Shown here: positions 49,701 through 62,300 of the stretch, piece by piece
Numbering within the stretch: the stretch's first letter is position 1
Layout of the letters: every line of letters starts with the position of its first letter
Origin: Sitta carolinensis
Lineage: Eukaryota; Chordata; Aves; Passeriformes; Sittidae
Length of the DNA: 64,000 nucleotides
Direction of reading: 5' to 3'
Assembly: GCA_032173965.1 (NCBI GenBank)
Contig: CM063283.1
Span: 16,720,501 to 16,784,500 of the forward strand
Made by a program: the position numbers and the translations under genes
Notes under the pieces: model-generated
The model's input: only the letters and a program-made list of their open reading frames with translations
What the model was told of the DNA's origin: nothing
Database searches by the model: none

Positions 49701-50369
49701 TAACTAGGGCTTACTTTATGAAAAAAAGTCCTCAACAAATCAAACAAACATCTGAAGACTAAAGAATGAAATATCCTTTTGGTTACATGGAAAGAAGGAA
49801 TTTTCACTGAGACTGCCTGCTTGCTGACCTGGCCAAATACATAGAGAACATAATTTTTTAAATTATTAGAAGTAAAATGTTTTGTTTTCCACATACTCTT
49901 TTCCTGCCTGGATGCCATTTTGTTTACTGTTAAGGAGATGTGGAGCAAAAATTGAGTTATTGCAGCCATGCAAATGGGATGGCTCATGCTGCTTAACTGG
50001 CCTAAAACTGAGTAAATGATAATTGCTTGACAGATTGGGCAATAGGTGTTTTATTTATTAGTCTCTCTAATTTCATTAATGCACAATATTCTCTTATAAT
50101 GCAATGAACAATGCCATTCATTGTTTGTTTTTTTTTTTTGTTAGAAATGCAGAAAAAAAGCCTGAAGAATTCAGCAAAACCTATGTTTTGTGTCTTTACA
50201 TGTTCTCAATGCTGGTATTTTTCAAGGGTTTTCTGATAAGGCTTCTTTTCACGTTGTTATTTTGCACAGTTTTTCCTGATTAAATCTTTGTGTCATGCAG
50301 AACTTCCCTGACTGCATTCTGACCTTCTCTATTTGGAGCTGCTCCAAAAGAAAGGCACAAGGTCTAAGT
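43776..50369. other. Non-coding unique sequence with homopolymer runs
   Basis: No recognised gene or repeat family over 6.6 kb. It includes a T run at 44518-44531, an A run at about 48839-48852 and a T run near 50129-50139. Frames of up to 122 codons (47922-48290, minus strand) show no recognised domain. An inverted AACAATG/CATTGTT pair lies at 50107-50125. Confidence 0.5.
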
Positions 50370-50930
50370 TGGTAAGGATTGGACCAAATGTCCACTCCAC
50401 CTGGAAGTGAGCTGTGGGGTCCCCAGCACAGGAAGGACATGGACCTGCTGGAGAAAGTCCAGAGGAGGGCCATGAAGATGATGAGAAGGCTGGAACATCT
50501 CTCCTACAAAGACAGGCTGAGAAAGTTGTGTCTGTTCAGCCATGGAGAAGAGAAGACTCTGGGGAGAGCTTAGAGCAGCAGCCTCTGGGTACTTTAAGAG
50601 CTTTTGCAAAAAAGAGTGAGAGCAATTTTTTTTACAAGCAGACAATAATGGGACAAAAGGGAATGACTTTAAACTTATAGTCAAGATTTAAGTTAGATAT
50701 TAGGAAGAAGGTCTTAACTGTGAGGGAGGTGACAAAGTGGAACCAGTTGGCCAGAGAAGTTATGGATGTCCCATTCCTGGAATCATTCAAGACCAGATGG
50801 AATTAGGCCCTGAGCAACTTGGTCTAATGGGTGGCATCCCTGCCTGTAACAGGAAATTGGGAACTAGAAGAATTTAAGGTCCTTTCAAACCCAAGCCTTT
50901 CTATGATATGACTCCATGACTTCCTAAATT
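50370..50930 (+). mobile_element. CR1 LINE, 3' end fragment, plus strand
   Basis: Starts near CACAGGAAGGACATGGACCT and CTGGAGAAAGTCCAGAGGAG, then AGGCTGGAACATCTCTCCTA, with a conceptual translation of LEKVQRRAMKMMRRLEHLSY that matches the C-terminal part of CR1 reverse transcriptase. The 3' UTR follows: TATTAGGAAGAAGGTCTTAA, AAGTGGAACCAGTTGGCC, CATTCAAGACCAGATGGAAT, and AAGGTCCTTTCAAACCCAAG. It ends with the tandem terminal octamer-like CTATGATATGACTCCATGA. It is truncated at the 5' end, contains frameshifts and stops, and cannot move. Confidence 0.97.
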
Positions 50931-51149
50931 CCTGATTCTAGTTGAAAAATGTTTAGCCTCAAACTAATATTTTTTTATGGGTCTTTTTCTAATCAGCAAT
51001 AACTATAATGTTTTCACGAGATGTTTCTGAGCGCATCTAGTTATGGAGGTTTGACAAAATCTCTTTGGATACAGCAATTTCTGAAGCATTGTGATTCCAC
51101 CTTCTGAATGAATAGCTTTAATGTGTCATAGCTGTCTTTCCCAGTCATC
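50931..51149. other. Non-coding unique sequence
   Basis: Short unique stretch after the CR1. No gene recognised. Confidence 0.5.
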
Positions 51150-51880
51150 AGCTGCTTTGTAAATCATGGCAGTTGATAGCATATCGGGTTCCCGGAAAGC
51201 AATTAGACAAGACTTTTTTGTATTTTTTCCCTCATCCCTCATTCTATCTGAACCTGTCTCTTTTTCATGTTAATTTTAATGTAAACCTTTTTTTTTTGTT
51301 TTTTTTTTAAAGCTACGTAGTGTCTGCAGCTCGATGCATTAGCGGTGCCCTGCAATCTGGGGCAGACAAGTTCCATATCAGTAATTTAATAAGTCATACA
51401 TAAAACAAAACAGCATAGATTTATTTTGTTTTAAAATTGAATAGGGTCAGCTCTGTGAGCAATGTATCTGCCAACTACTGTCATTGTCCTGCCTAGGCAA
51501 GCTCATTTATCTTCGTTAGTAAACAACTTAAAAGGCAAAGAAGGTGGATGGCTTAAGGGAATGTTATTAGGACAGAAAATCTCTGATGTCTTGCCTAAAT
51601 CCAGGCTGAATAACTTATCAGACATCTACCACCAGTGTGAAGTTAGGGGATGCAGCTGAAATATGACTGTTATTAGCAGGTGACAGTGGAACAGGCAGTT
51701 GTCACAGCTGGGAGGTCAGCATGGTTAAATCAATCACAGTCAGGATGTCCGCAGAGAAAACAATAAAGGTGCAAGCTTGTAAATTCTGACAGTCACCAAC
51801 ATTTGAGGTGTATGCATTCAGCTGCAAGATCTTAAAATTTAAGGGCCAGTGACTGGAAATCTTAGGCACAGCTGATGAAT
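51150..51880. promoter_or_regulatory. Candidate conserved non-coding region
   Basis: The stretch mixes several factor-type motifs: GGCAGTTGATAGC, TTTAATAAGTCAT, the E-box pair CAGTTGTCACAGCTG (about 51696-51710), AAATCAATCAC (PBX-like, about 51726-51736) and AACAATAAAGG (SOX-like, about 51760-51770). It is free of recognised repeats apart from a T-rich run at about 51289-51311. Its look suggests a constrained enhancer region, but without alignment this is a weak inference. Confidence 0.2.
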
Positions 51881-54711
51881 CTAATTTTTTTTTCCTTTTT
51901 AAATCTAAATTATTTGGCATGTGGAATGCTTTATGTTCTCTGGTGGGAAACTATGATTCGTGATATACAAAGCATTTTAAATAAACAGTTTACAACAGTA
52001 AAAATTAGTGAACAGGTTGTTTAGTTTTCCAGTCACTTAATTTCCCATACTACCAATTCAGTAGTCCTATGGCAACTAATACCACACCAATTTGGAAATG
52101 TGGTTTAAGCATGGGTACACAAATATGCTGGATGGTGGGGAAGGGCGTTGTCTGCTGAAGAGCCACAGTAAAACCACTATAAATTAAAAACATATAATCT
52201 GCCTTCATAAAAGCCAGCATGAACTTGCAAAGCCTTTCTGGGGCCATTAAAATGTCTGTATTTCCCAGCAGAACTCATTACCCTAAGTGCATCCCTGTGG
52301 ACTCCAAGAACTCCAGCTACATTTGAGAAGTGTGTCGAGGGCAACTGTTTCCTCTGTGTCTGAAAAGAGTATTGTTTTGCTCTTTTACAGAAGACAGCAC
52401 ATACTTGAAAGGATGTGTTTAGAGGAGAAAAAGAAGTTACAGAATATACCAGGTGTAATGTCAACAACCTGCAAAGCTACTTGTCATGTCAACTGTAGAA
52501 CTTGGACAATTCTATTGTGAAGAAGTTTGAAACACTTGAATGATAAAAATTGATAATAGAAAACTCCTATTGGGGTCATGTGCATGTCTCAGTATTCAGG
52601 CTGCAATAAATCTCTCTAGTGCTATTGTCCCCTTTTTCATTGGAGTAGAATGTTTCCAACATTATTCTTTCTTTTGCTCCCGAAGACTGTTTCACAATAC
52701 ACTATACCTTACTGTTTACCTAATTTCTGAAACCTTTTACTTTATTACATTATTTTTTGCATAATCTCTTAAGAACAAGAGATTAATTTTTTTGAGTTTA
52801 TTCTTTTTTTACTCCTGTGAAATTGGCAATGATGGGAATGTGCATTTTTTAGATGAAACTAAGTACCTGATGCTACTGAATCACACCTCAAATCTGTCCT
52901 GTAGGAGTGTTCTTCAGCTTTGCACATAAAGAAATATAGCGAGTTATAATGCTTCTGCTTTCTTCTTACTAATTCTTTGCAACATAGAACACAGCACAGC
53001 ATAAAAATTTGATGAAATAGTTGTCAGCAAAGAAGTCAGGAAAGCAGTGAGAGGTTTTCCTTAAAAGCAATCAGAGGAAGGAGTACAAAATGTAGCAATG
53101 GCAGATGATACTTGTTTGCTATCTTGCTAAAGCTGATGATTTCTCAGGCGCAGCAAATTTTTTCTCAATGTTCAAGGTGTCAGAGTGCAGCCCCTTTGTT
53201 GGAAGTTGGTGGCATGAATATATGAACATAAGAAGGCTACTTGCAGAAAACACCAGGAAACTGTTGAAGATGTATCTACTGGGCAGTTGGAAAATCAGAA
53301 GTAGCTCAATTATTGTTTTTACTATGTGAAGTTGACAACATACAGTCATCTAAGTTCTGCTTAGACCCTTTCTTAAACTTCCCAAGACTCCCTCTCTCAC
53401 ACACGTCAGAAAATTATAAGAAACAATGCTGATCTGAGGTTGTTCTGTTTATATTAAAGCATTAGGGTCTTTTGAAAGAAAAGTATGATGACCATTGTAA
53501 GAACTGTGTTGTTACCTGGCCCACTAAAAAAGTAGAGCAATGCAACCCAGTCTCTGCATGAAGAGACTGGACACAAAATAATATCAAAATTGTGTGGTTG
53601 ATATTACACAAGACATAACCAACTAGGTAAAAAAAAATCACAAGAATTTCTCCTATTAGAGAAAACAAAGACAAGTCAATTTGTGCAAACAGGAGGAAAA
53701 TAAAATTAAAAATATTGTTTGAAACTCCTTTTCCATGAGTTTCACATTGTCAAACATTACATTTTACTTAGTTACTTAAGAACTATAAAAATAAAATGCC
53801 AAGACACACATCTTAAATTCTCAGCATGCACTGTAGTCACACAACTGATAAACTCTGACAAGCTCTTCCCATCAACTGCTTAAGACCATTTCTATTGCAG
53901 CATTGAAGATTAAAGGCCAAAGATCAAATATGTTCTAATAAATTTTAAACAAATTTTCAAAAATATAAAAATATTTGTGAAAGATTTAAATTATTCAAAG
54001 ATTGTAAATATTGCTTCAATACACATTTATGAGATAACTATTAGTAATATCAGTTTTGACTTTATTATTGGATGAGGAATTATAATAACCATTATATAAA
54101 CACCATTGTTATTCTAAGAGGAAAAAGTAGAGACCTCGGTTCTTTTAGCAGTTCTGCTGCTGTTGCAGTATTTCTCATTTTGCTGCTCTGACTTCCTTGC
54201 ATGAAAACCAAAGAATACAAAATAACTGAAACAGCAGGATATTTCTGTTTCAGTGGCTGATGGCATATGTTAGTAACTACTATATCAGTGATAACACTGC
54301 CAATTTATGAAAGAAGAAGCACACTTCCTACAAACAACAGTGAAAAGTGAAAGTCTTTCTTAGGTATGGGTTTATCTGACAAATTAATAGGCCACTGTTG
54401 ATGTTGCTGTGGAGTTAAAATAAATGTATCAAATTTTGAAGTCATTGGTTGGTAAAGTAGGAAGCTGCATGAATGAAAGAAAAAATTACTGGTTTTTATG
54501 TTACCTGTTATCTCAAAACAAACTGTGAGTGCAATCAAATTTATGAAGGATTGATTCCTTCCTGTTCTCTAAATTATTTCCTTTATTGTTTTCCTGATAA
54601 GCAGTCACTCAAGGAGATCAAGTTAAATGTATCTATAATCTGACCTTGTTACACACTGGAAATATTTAAGAAAAAAGGGTCAAAATTTCCTAGGTGTATG
54701 TTATTTTCCTC
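51881..54711. other. Non-coding unique sequence
   Basis: No recognised gene or repeat. It contains a short perfect hairpin (53547-53570) and several frames of 65-96 codons without recognised domains. Confidence 0.5.
53547..53570. other. Perfect 9-bp hairpin
   Basis: CCAGTCTCT (53547-53555) pairs with AGAGACTGG (53562-53570) around a six-base loop, GCATGA. It is too short for a typical microRNA precursor, and no U-run terminator or RNA family is recognised. Confidence 0.8.
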
Positions 54712-54825
54712 TGGGATTTTTTGTTTTCTTATTTGTTTGTTTGTTTAGGTTTTTGGTTTTGGATGGTTGGTTGGTTGGTTAGATGTTTGGTAGTTTTTTG
54801 GTGGTTGTTTTTCTGGTGGTGTGAA
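54712..54825 (+). repeat. T/G-rich simple repeats (TTTG)n and (TTGG)n
   Basis: Consecutive runs of TTTG (about 54732-54745) and TTGG (about 54766-54780), followed by looser T/G sequence. A low-complexity tract with no recognised element beside it. Confidence 0.9.
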
Positions 54826-57800
54826 GAGATAGCCAGAGTTTATCAGCTGTCTGACTACTGTGCTGTCTGAGAACTTAAGCTGTTCACTGAGAAAAGTGTG
54901 TCTTGGCATTTTATTTGCATAGTTCTTAAGAAAGCACTTTACAAAAAGAAGAAAAACCTAGGCGTACCATAAATAATTTTGTTATCTGTTAATACCTCAC
55001 TGGAATGATCCCTGCAGTAAGAGCAATTCATGGTTCTTAATAATGATATAATTCTATAATGCTTGTACACTCAGAGTGAAACTAGCAAGGTACCATCCAC
55101 TTTGAAACATTCTGCAGGTGGGACTAATAATCTGAGCTAGTGCTAATTAGTCAATTAGTTATTAGAGTTAATTTAGTGTTAAAAGCTTGATGATAACCTC
55201 AGAGCCAACTGTAAGTCTTAGTTCTTGTGAGAGGCTATTTTCCAGCCCACCAGAACCCTGTTAATACAGACCCTGTCACAGGGTTTCTGATGAGCAGAAA
55301 CCAGGTAATATTTTTACAAGGAAAGTTCAGATTTTTTTCAGGATTTCTTCACACAAAGTATGTTTTAATAAAAAGTACTATGGCAGCAGCTTTGGATTTT
55401 TAAATGAGAGGCTTTTATTTCTGCTTTAGCCTTATGAATTGATAAACCAACACTGCAGCAAAGCAAAAGGGCTCCCTAGTGTCCTGGGAGAGCAGCTGGG
55501 CTTGCTCGATTAAAAACAACAGAAAAAAATCCTCTAGTGCTGCCTTCTCACTAAAGGACTTGCAGAGGGGTCCAGTAGAGAAAAGCTAAGGATGGCAGCA
55601 TGCTGGAGACAGAGAGGAGAAAACATGGGATTTCTGAGAGCTTTCTTTATCCAGTCAGGAGATGTGAAGAAGCAGTTGTTTGATCCAAAGAAGGACTCCC
55701 AGTTTCTTTGGTTAATTACATGAGGCTGCCCCTGCTCTCTTGGCATACCTAAAATAAACCAGCTTGAGACAGCAGTTAACCACAGCAATTGCAGTGCTTA
55801 TTTGCCTGACCTAGAAAATAGGAAAACCTTAACACTCTTTTGCTCCCATTTCTGACCAAAACAAAAACAATCCTCCCTAGTCCCAAATGCAAGACCTAGA
55901 ACATCTGATCGCCCTCAGATTAAAGAAGCAAATTGTTTAGACAAGATAGTGGATAATTTTCTTGTGTTGAGTTGTCAAACAACACTGTATTTTTTTCTCA
56001 AATATTCGTAGATGTGCATGTGGGTGCAAAAGGCATCACAAGGATCCATGGGTGCCACTGGGGGGGTCAAGATGGTCAGTCCAGGGCTGAAGTGGCTTTC
56101 AGGAGACCATGACAGTTTTCCCGAGATACTGAGCCCTGAACAGAAGAGCAGTATCTGTCTTCCTTTAGGTATTTCACCTGAAGGGGAGAAAGGTAGAACT
56201 GCTCCGAAATCTTGAATTCTTATGGCTTGTGAGTTTTGGGTTTTGAGCCTTATTGGAAGGTGTCCAGATCTGCAGATGTTTGTTAGTTTATTTATAGCTG
56301 AACTTCATTGCCACTGGTAAAGGAGACTTAGAAAACACCCTGCTGTAAATGACAACTTTGTGAATAGATAACATTTTGCAAACCATATATGTTGGCTTAC
56401 CTGACCTTTTTTTTTGGGTATTTTTTTTTCAGAAATAGCAACTTTGGATACAGAATCCAACTGTGGTGAAAGATGGCAAGGCCTTAAGAGGTAAAAGGAT
56501 ACTCTCCATACTATGTTCATGGGGGAAATTTTTAAAAAGTTGTCTACAGATTGATCATTGCTGGCTTTTCTCCCTTGGCTTCTACTCATCCAATATCCAA
56601 CCATCAGGAAAACTAGAAATTTTGAGCTATTGATGTTTCTTGATTCTAGGGACTATATGACTCACTAAGGTTTATAGTTTTGTTACTCAGTGAATTTTTT
56701 TTTCATTTTTAATAACCAGCTTCTTCTTTTTTAGTGGGGCAGGCAGTGAGGAGTAGGGACGAGGCTCATTACAATGTCTGATAATAATAAACCACATTGT
56801 GCTGCATAAGCGCTAGTTGGACTAAAACTAGTAGCTAAATGTACATGTACTTGTATGCAAATGTCCTTGTCTCCACACCACCTTTCACAGACTTGGACCA
56901 CCATCATGATGCTCTTTGTACAAAGCATGTAAAATCAAGAGAAGAATACAAAAAAGACTGCTAAGGCAGCTGTTGAAAATAAAAACTGATTTAATTTCTT
57001 ATCTATAGCACAGCTTTCTACTCCATTTGCTGTAATAGTCAGCTCCTGGGGTCATGCCTGTGAAGGCATTTTCTGTTGTGCCAAGACAAAATCATAAACA
57101 TAAACTACGTGGAGTATACAACAATCATCTCTTATTAATATATACAGTAACAAGCTGGAACTACCATTTTTGGGTGGTAATTTTATGTTCACTGTTCTGG
57201 TGTTTTCTCTCAATGAGTCTGTACTGGCCAAGCATCTTCCAGTTAGATATAGAAGAGTAAAACTCCATGGCATCTTGGGATGGAATGATCCACAATTTTA
57301 CTGAGCTGCCTTTGGTTTTTTTCCTCTTGGGTTTTTTTTTACTTTGTCACAATGCTGTCACAGTCTTACTTGAAAACTGCTAGTAAAGTTTCGGCTCTCC
57401 CCTTTTCTTTCTGTGCTCTTTCTTTATTTACACTTTTTCTCTTCAAGGACTTGGTAACTTCAATATCTCTTGCTTTCTGACTGAGGTGAGAGTAGAGCTA
57501 CGGTTTTGTCATTAAATTTTTTCATTAAAACCTGCTCAAGTCACGTATTTCCTGTCTTCCACTACATATTTATGAAAAATCCATTAGAAGTACTATTTAC
57601 ACTAATTATGTACATATGCATTGTGTTTGAAACTAAGCAGAAACTTCTGGATTCCGAAATTTTAATTGGCAGCTGTGATAGCAACAGGGTTTTGCTTTTA
57701 TTTTTTACACTGCGACTCAGAATTTGGTCAAAATTTTAAAATAATAGGCTGTACAGAGCTAGGAAATTGCTTCATCTTTTTGTCATCAGACTGAATTAAT

Positions 57801-58706
57801 TTCTTCTTTCAAAGCAATCTGGATTCAACAGCCTTGGCTAATTTAGCAAATTCAGTTTTTCAGTGTCCTGTAAAAATTGGCATTCTGCTCCCCAGCTGTG
57901 ATTTCTCTAGGTCATGGAGCCATGTGCATCTCAGTTGTGACATGCAAAACTTAATACCTTTTCATTTTATGTCTATTGAGCTTGTAAAGTTTTGTGGGGG
58001 TTTTTTTGTTTTGGTTTGGTTTTTTTTTGCTTGGGTATATTGTTGTTGTAAATGACAAATGTAAGAATATAATGTCACTGTAGGGAAAAAAAAAAGAGAT
58101 TTGCAAAAAAAAAAAAAAAAAGAAAAAAATCTTCTACTTGTGATCAGTGTTGGTTTTGCCAAGGACTAATAAATCAAGGAAGAAAAGTCTTAAAACTTTT
58201 GCTCTTGTGACATCTTCATCTATGGTTTTTGATTGCCTATATTTTAATATTAAAAAGCATAAAGTTGTTACATAGGCCCTAGAACCCTGAGCTCAATTTA
58301 AAGAAAGAATGGCTAATTTCAATGCTGTGTTCTCAGCCCATAAATTTCACAGATTATGAGTGTGAATAGCTGGAAGCAATGTTCTCTTTCTCTTTAGATT
58401 TAAATTCAAATTCTACTGCTGTTCTTTTCATGATGTCATTCTTGCACTCCTGAAAGAAAAAAAAGAATTGGCTGTTGCAGGAAAATTCTCTAATGCCTCA
58501 CAACGGAAGCATACCTATTTCTCTTGTTCTTAGGATAACTAATTTGAGGGCTTTAAACCTTCTTTTGTATGTTGATCTCATCTATTTATAGTTTTATGAG
58601 TGCCTTTGTGATTGCCTTCCTTAAAATACGATTTTCTTCTGATAATAGCATTTCAAAACAGAGCTCAGTCCATTTGACTGCTGGTTATCTGTTTGTTGTC
58701 TAATGT
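54826..58706. other. Non-coding unique sequence
   Basis: No recognised gene. It contains a homeodomain-core cluster (55134-55180), a GC-richer segment at about 55440-55760 of unknown origin, T runs near 56405-56430, a T/G tract near 57995-58028 and an A-rich tract at 58086-58128. Confidence 0.5.
58086..58128 (+). repeat. A-rich tract
   Basis: Two long A runs separated by GAGATTTGC, the second about 17 bases. Simple sequence, and it opens artificial lysine/phenylalanine frames. Confidence 0.95.
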
Positions 58707-59317
58707 TGTCCTAGGGTGATGTTTATATCCCCATTCTTGTGTTCTGCTATGTTGGATGTTATGTTCTGTGCCTGTGAGACTGTCTCTGAAGGACAAATGT
58801 TTTGTTTTGGTTCTGTTATCAGCCTGCTCCCCCCACGGCTGGCGGGACACAGAGACGGGGCAGTACATAGTGTGGCTGTTGGTTTTTGCTGGTCTCTTTT
58901 TTGCTTGGTTCTAGCTCTGGCTTCTGCTTTTGCTCCTGCTTTGTTTGTTCTTGCTTTGGTTTTTTTTCCCCTTTTCCTTTTTTTGGAACTACTCGAACCT
59001 GCTCCAGACTGGGACCTGGGAAACACCAAGAGTTTGCACCTTGTGTCCTGCAGCAGCCATCCCCAGGGCTGGAGGGACTGACAACACAGCAACCACCCCC
59101 AAGAGAGACTTTCTGAATTTGTCATCTTTTTTCAGAGCGGTGGAAGTGTGTTGACATCTGGTATTGTTCATTTTGTGTGCTGGGGGGTGCTGTGCCTGTT
59201 AAATAAACAGGTTCTTTACACTTCTCTCTGAGGAATCATTCCCAAACCTGTTGGGTTCGCTTTCTGGAGGGGTCCCCCTTTGGAGGTTTTCTCCCAGATT
59301 TGCCCTAAACTAGGACA
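58707..59317 (+). mobile_element. Complete solo ERVL-like LTR, plus strand
   Basis: The 611-bp unit starts TGTCCTAGGGTGATG and ends ACTAGGACA. Both sides carry a perfect 5-bp target duplication, AATGT (58702-58706 and 59318-59322). The poly(A) signal AATAAA is at 59202-59207, within CCTGTTAAATAAACAGG. U5 contains CTCTGAGGAATCATTCCC and TGGAGGTTTTCTCCCAGATT. The five-base duplication fits class III (ERVL-like) integration. I recognise this as the abundant passerine LTR group. The intact ends and duplication suggest a fairly young insertion that lost its internal part by LTR-LTR recombination. A 141-codon Lys/Ala-rich frame on the opposite strand (58700-59125) is an artefact of its pyrimidine-rich U3. 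Confidence 0.97.
59202..59207 (+). terminator. LTR poly(A) signal AATAAA
   Basis: Canonical hexamer at the expected place in the solo LTR. The same TTAAATAAACA context recurs in the LTR at the right edge of the window. Confidence 0.85.
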
Positions 59318-62300
59318 AATGTAATGTTCAAAGCACAAGAAACAGAACCATGGTGTGCAGCACCTTGTTTAGTAGTGTGGTGGAAGGTTTATTTTCCCTG
59401 AATGCTTTGCACAAGGAAGCAGTGGAAGCATCTTCTGTTAATCTGAACAACTTTTTGGAACCATTTTGTTTTTCAGTCTCTATACTGTGAGTGATATTTA
59501 AGACCACGGCAGAAAAATCTCTTACCTTGAAAAGGGGATGGTTTCAGCTTTGTCCATTATGCTCATATTCTTCCTCAATCTGAAAGTCCTACCAGTGACA
59601 GTGCTAAAGGGAGGAGCTTGGCAGCATGATGTTGTTTCGCAGAGTGTTCATGAGCAGGGAGAAATGCTTTAAATTTTTGTTAAAGAAAAATATGGTGTGA
59701 TTCATAACAAATTCTCCCAAATTGCTTTTTGCTCTGTTGATCCTACCTGTACAAAACAGTAGTCATGAAGAGCTTATCCCACAGGAACACCTGTGTCAGC
59801 TCTGAGGTCTCTGGTCACTTTGTCTCTCAGCTCACTTTGACATCTGTGTCACCTTAGTCTACAGCATGGTCTCCAAATTGGAAGTGTTTAAGTATTCCAA
59901 GTTGTTAAAACATGGTGGTTTGACTCCTCGGGAAGTCTAAACCAAAAGTATGACAATGTGACCAGATCAAATTCTGTTTGTATTTGTGCTGTACCCTAAA
60001 ATGTCTGTCAGGTTTTGTGGTAAAGCTTTCATATTCTTACTAAATTATTCTGGACTTCGTGATAAGAAATGAATGTTATGTTGCAGACTTTACACAGTCA
60101 GAAATGTCTGTGGTTTGGTGCTTTGTCTTCACTTGCTATTTCATCACTTTTTTTTATTCAGACCAGACACATGAATAAATACTTTCCTAATTTAGCAGTT
60201 TACTGTGCCTGAGTTTCTCAGCTTGTTTTTTGTCTTCTTCCTGTAGAAAGATGAATATTTGTGAATCTCTGGCTTCCTCCTAGGAGTTGTTTGCAACTAA
60301 TATCTTCCCTAGTTTTCTTTTCCTTGACATGTATTGGAAGGGGATTTTATTTTTAAAACTCCTGTTATTTCCTCCTCTGTTCCTCAGTGGATTCTTTCTT
60401 TTTCTCTCTCCCCTTTATATGGCTGTTTTAAATATTTTTCATGACAGTTTTTATCCAAGCTTTTTTCAAAATATGAGAATATTCCTTTTAAATACTCTCC
60501 AAATTACTATTCAAAATGTAGTGTGTCTCTCTTTTGATAATTTTCTAATTGCTTTTTCTCATTTAATTTCCTTCTAGGGAGAAGTTGTGTAGTTTGTTTA
60601 AGTTTGATAGAGTGTATTTCCTGACCAGCTGCCATTGTTTTACTCAGGCCTTGGGAATACTTACTAATTTTCTGTGCAAATAAGTCTTCATCCAGATGGA
60701 GCCAGATCTCTGATACCTGGCTTTTGAACCATAATGTGGGCCACCATCAGATGTGGGCATGCAGAAAAATGTATCAAGGATGTAGCTCAGGGAAAAGTTT
60801 GTATCTGCTATTTAGGCATTATTCTTTATCCCTGGTGGTTGCTTCAAACCACAGCTGTAGAAATGCATGTCCTATTTCATTTGTGTACTTATCTTTCTAT
60901 TCTGCTGTGTATATTTTTTAGTTTAAATAGTAGAGCATACTAAATTGTTAGTATTTTTTTTTTTTCTATCATTGCAGTTTTATAAAACACAAACACCTAA
61001 TTTCTCTCTCTCCGTGTAAATCTCCTCGTAGATCTGTGGCAACTTTGCTAATCAGGGCAAAAGTGAACAGCTTTGGTTCATGAATTGAAATGGAAAACTT
61101 ATAAAACTATTTGTAATAGAGTCTTCTTGTCTCCACTCCCTTGCCAGATCTCTGAAAATTCCTTTAATAATCATGTTAAGTTCAGTTATTTGGGGAAAAA
61201 GAAGAAAAAAATTTTCTTGGGGATTTAGTGTTCCCTTCTCAAGTAATGCAAAGCAGAGTAATGGGATACCAAAATGAACCTATTTGTTTGCATGTCCTTA
61301 ATAGCCACCAGTAACACATTTAATGATCTGAAACGATCATTGGTAGCGATGGTTCTTCTAAGTCTTAGGGAATCATTTGTGCTGTTCACACGTGTTAGAT
61401 GAAGCTGCCAGATCAGATGGGATTCTGAAGAGAGCACAGAACAGATTCCTCCAGAAAACAGAATGTGGTAGGACTGATTCCTGTTTTCACGATAATAAAA
61501 GATGACATGGGAAATTATCCTTATGTTTTGGGTGTCTAAATTAGATATCTAAAGCCAAAGGAACATTCCCAATTTTGTTTTCGTATCCTTGATTTTTTTT
61601 TTATTTTTCCATCATTGTGTACTTAATTCATAGTACATCAAATTTGTGGATGTATATAGTGGCTTCTTAATTCAAGCCTAGCTGGAAGCTTTTAGTGGTT
61701 ATTTTTGGGCCATCTGGAACATGAACCTTAATCTTCCTAAACTGTTTTTTAAAAGGGATGATGGACTCATTTGCAAAAGTTTAATTTGACAGAAGAGTGG
61801 TTTTATCTGTTCTATCAATTAAAGCATAGTCTATTTGTTGTCAACTATATCATTTATGATAAGTACTGTAACTCTTAAATGCATTATGTTGCCCATACAG
61901 TAGCTGTCCTGTTGTTGTCTCTCTCTTCAAATATACTTTTTTTAATTGGAGAACCTATTGCTACTGCTTAAAGCATGTTAATCAAGAATATAACACTGAA
62001 ATATAACCAGGAACTCAGCCCACAGAACTCTGATAAATGTGGAGGCTTAATGTAGCAGAACAGAAAGCAAAATGGAATGACTATCAGAACGACTAAAAAC
62101 TTATTCTTTTCAAATTTAACTAAAAAGAAAGAGTTGTTACTGCTATTTTAAATCAAAAAAAGCATTGTGACCAGTATGTGTTCACTTATCCTGAAAAATT
62201 TGTTTCCAGAGAGAAAGATCCTACTATGTATAACTGTATACTTCAAAAAATAATTCAGAAAAACGTATGTACTCTAACATATTCCATGGTAAAGGGAATA

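Noticed and set aside
58700..59125. 141-codon minus-strand frame rich in Lys, Ala and Arg
   Set aside because: Lies within the solo LTR and reflects its pyrimidine-rich U3 read backwards. Low complexity with no known domain.
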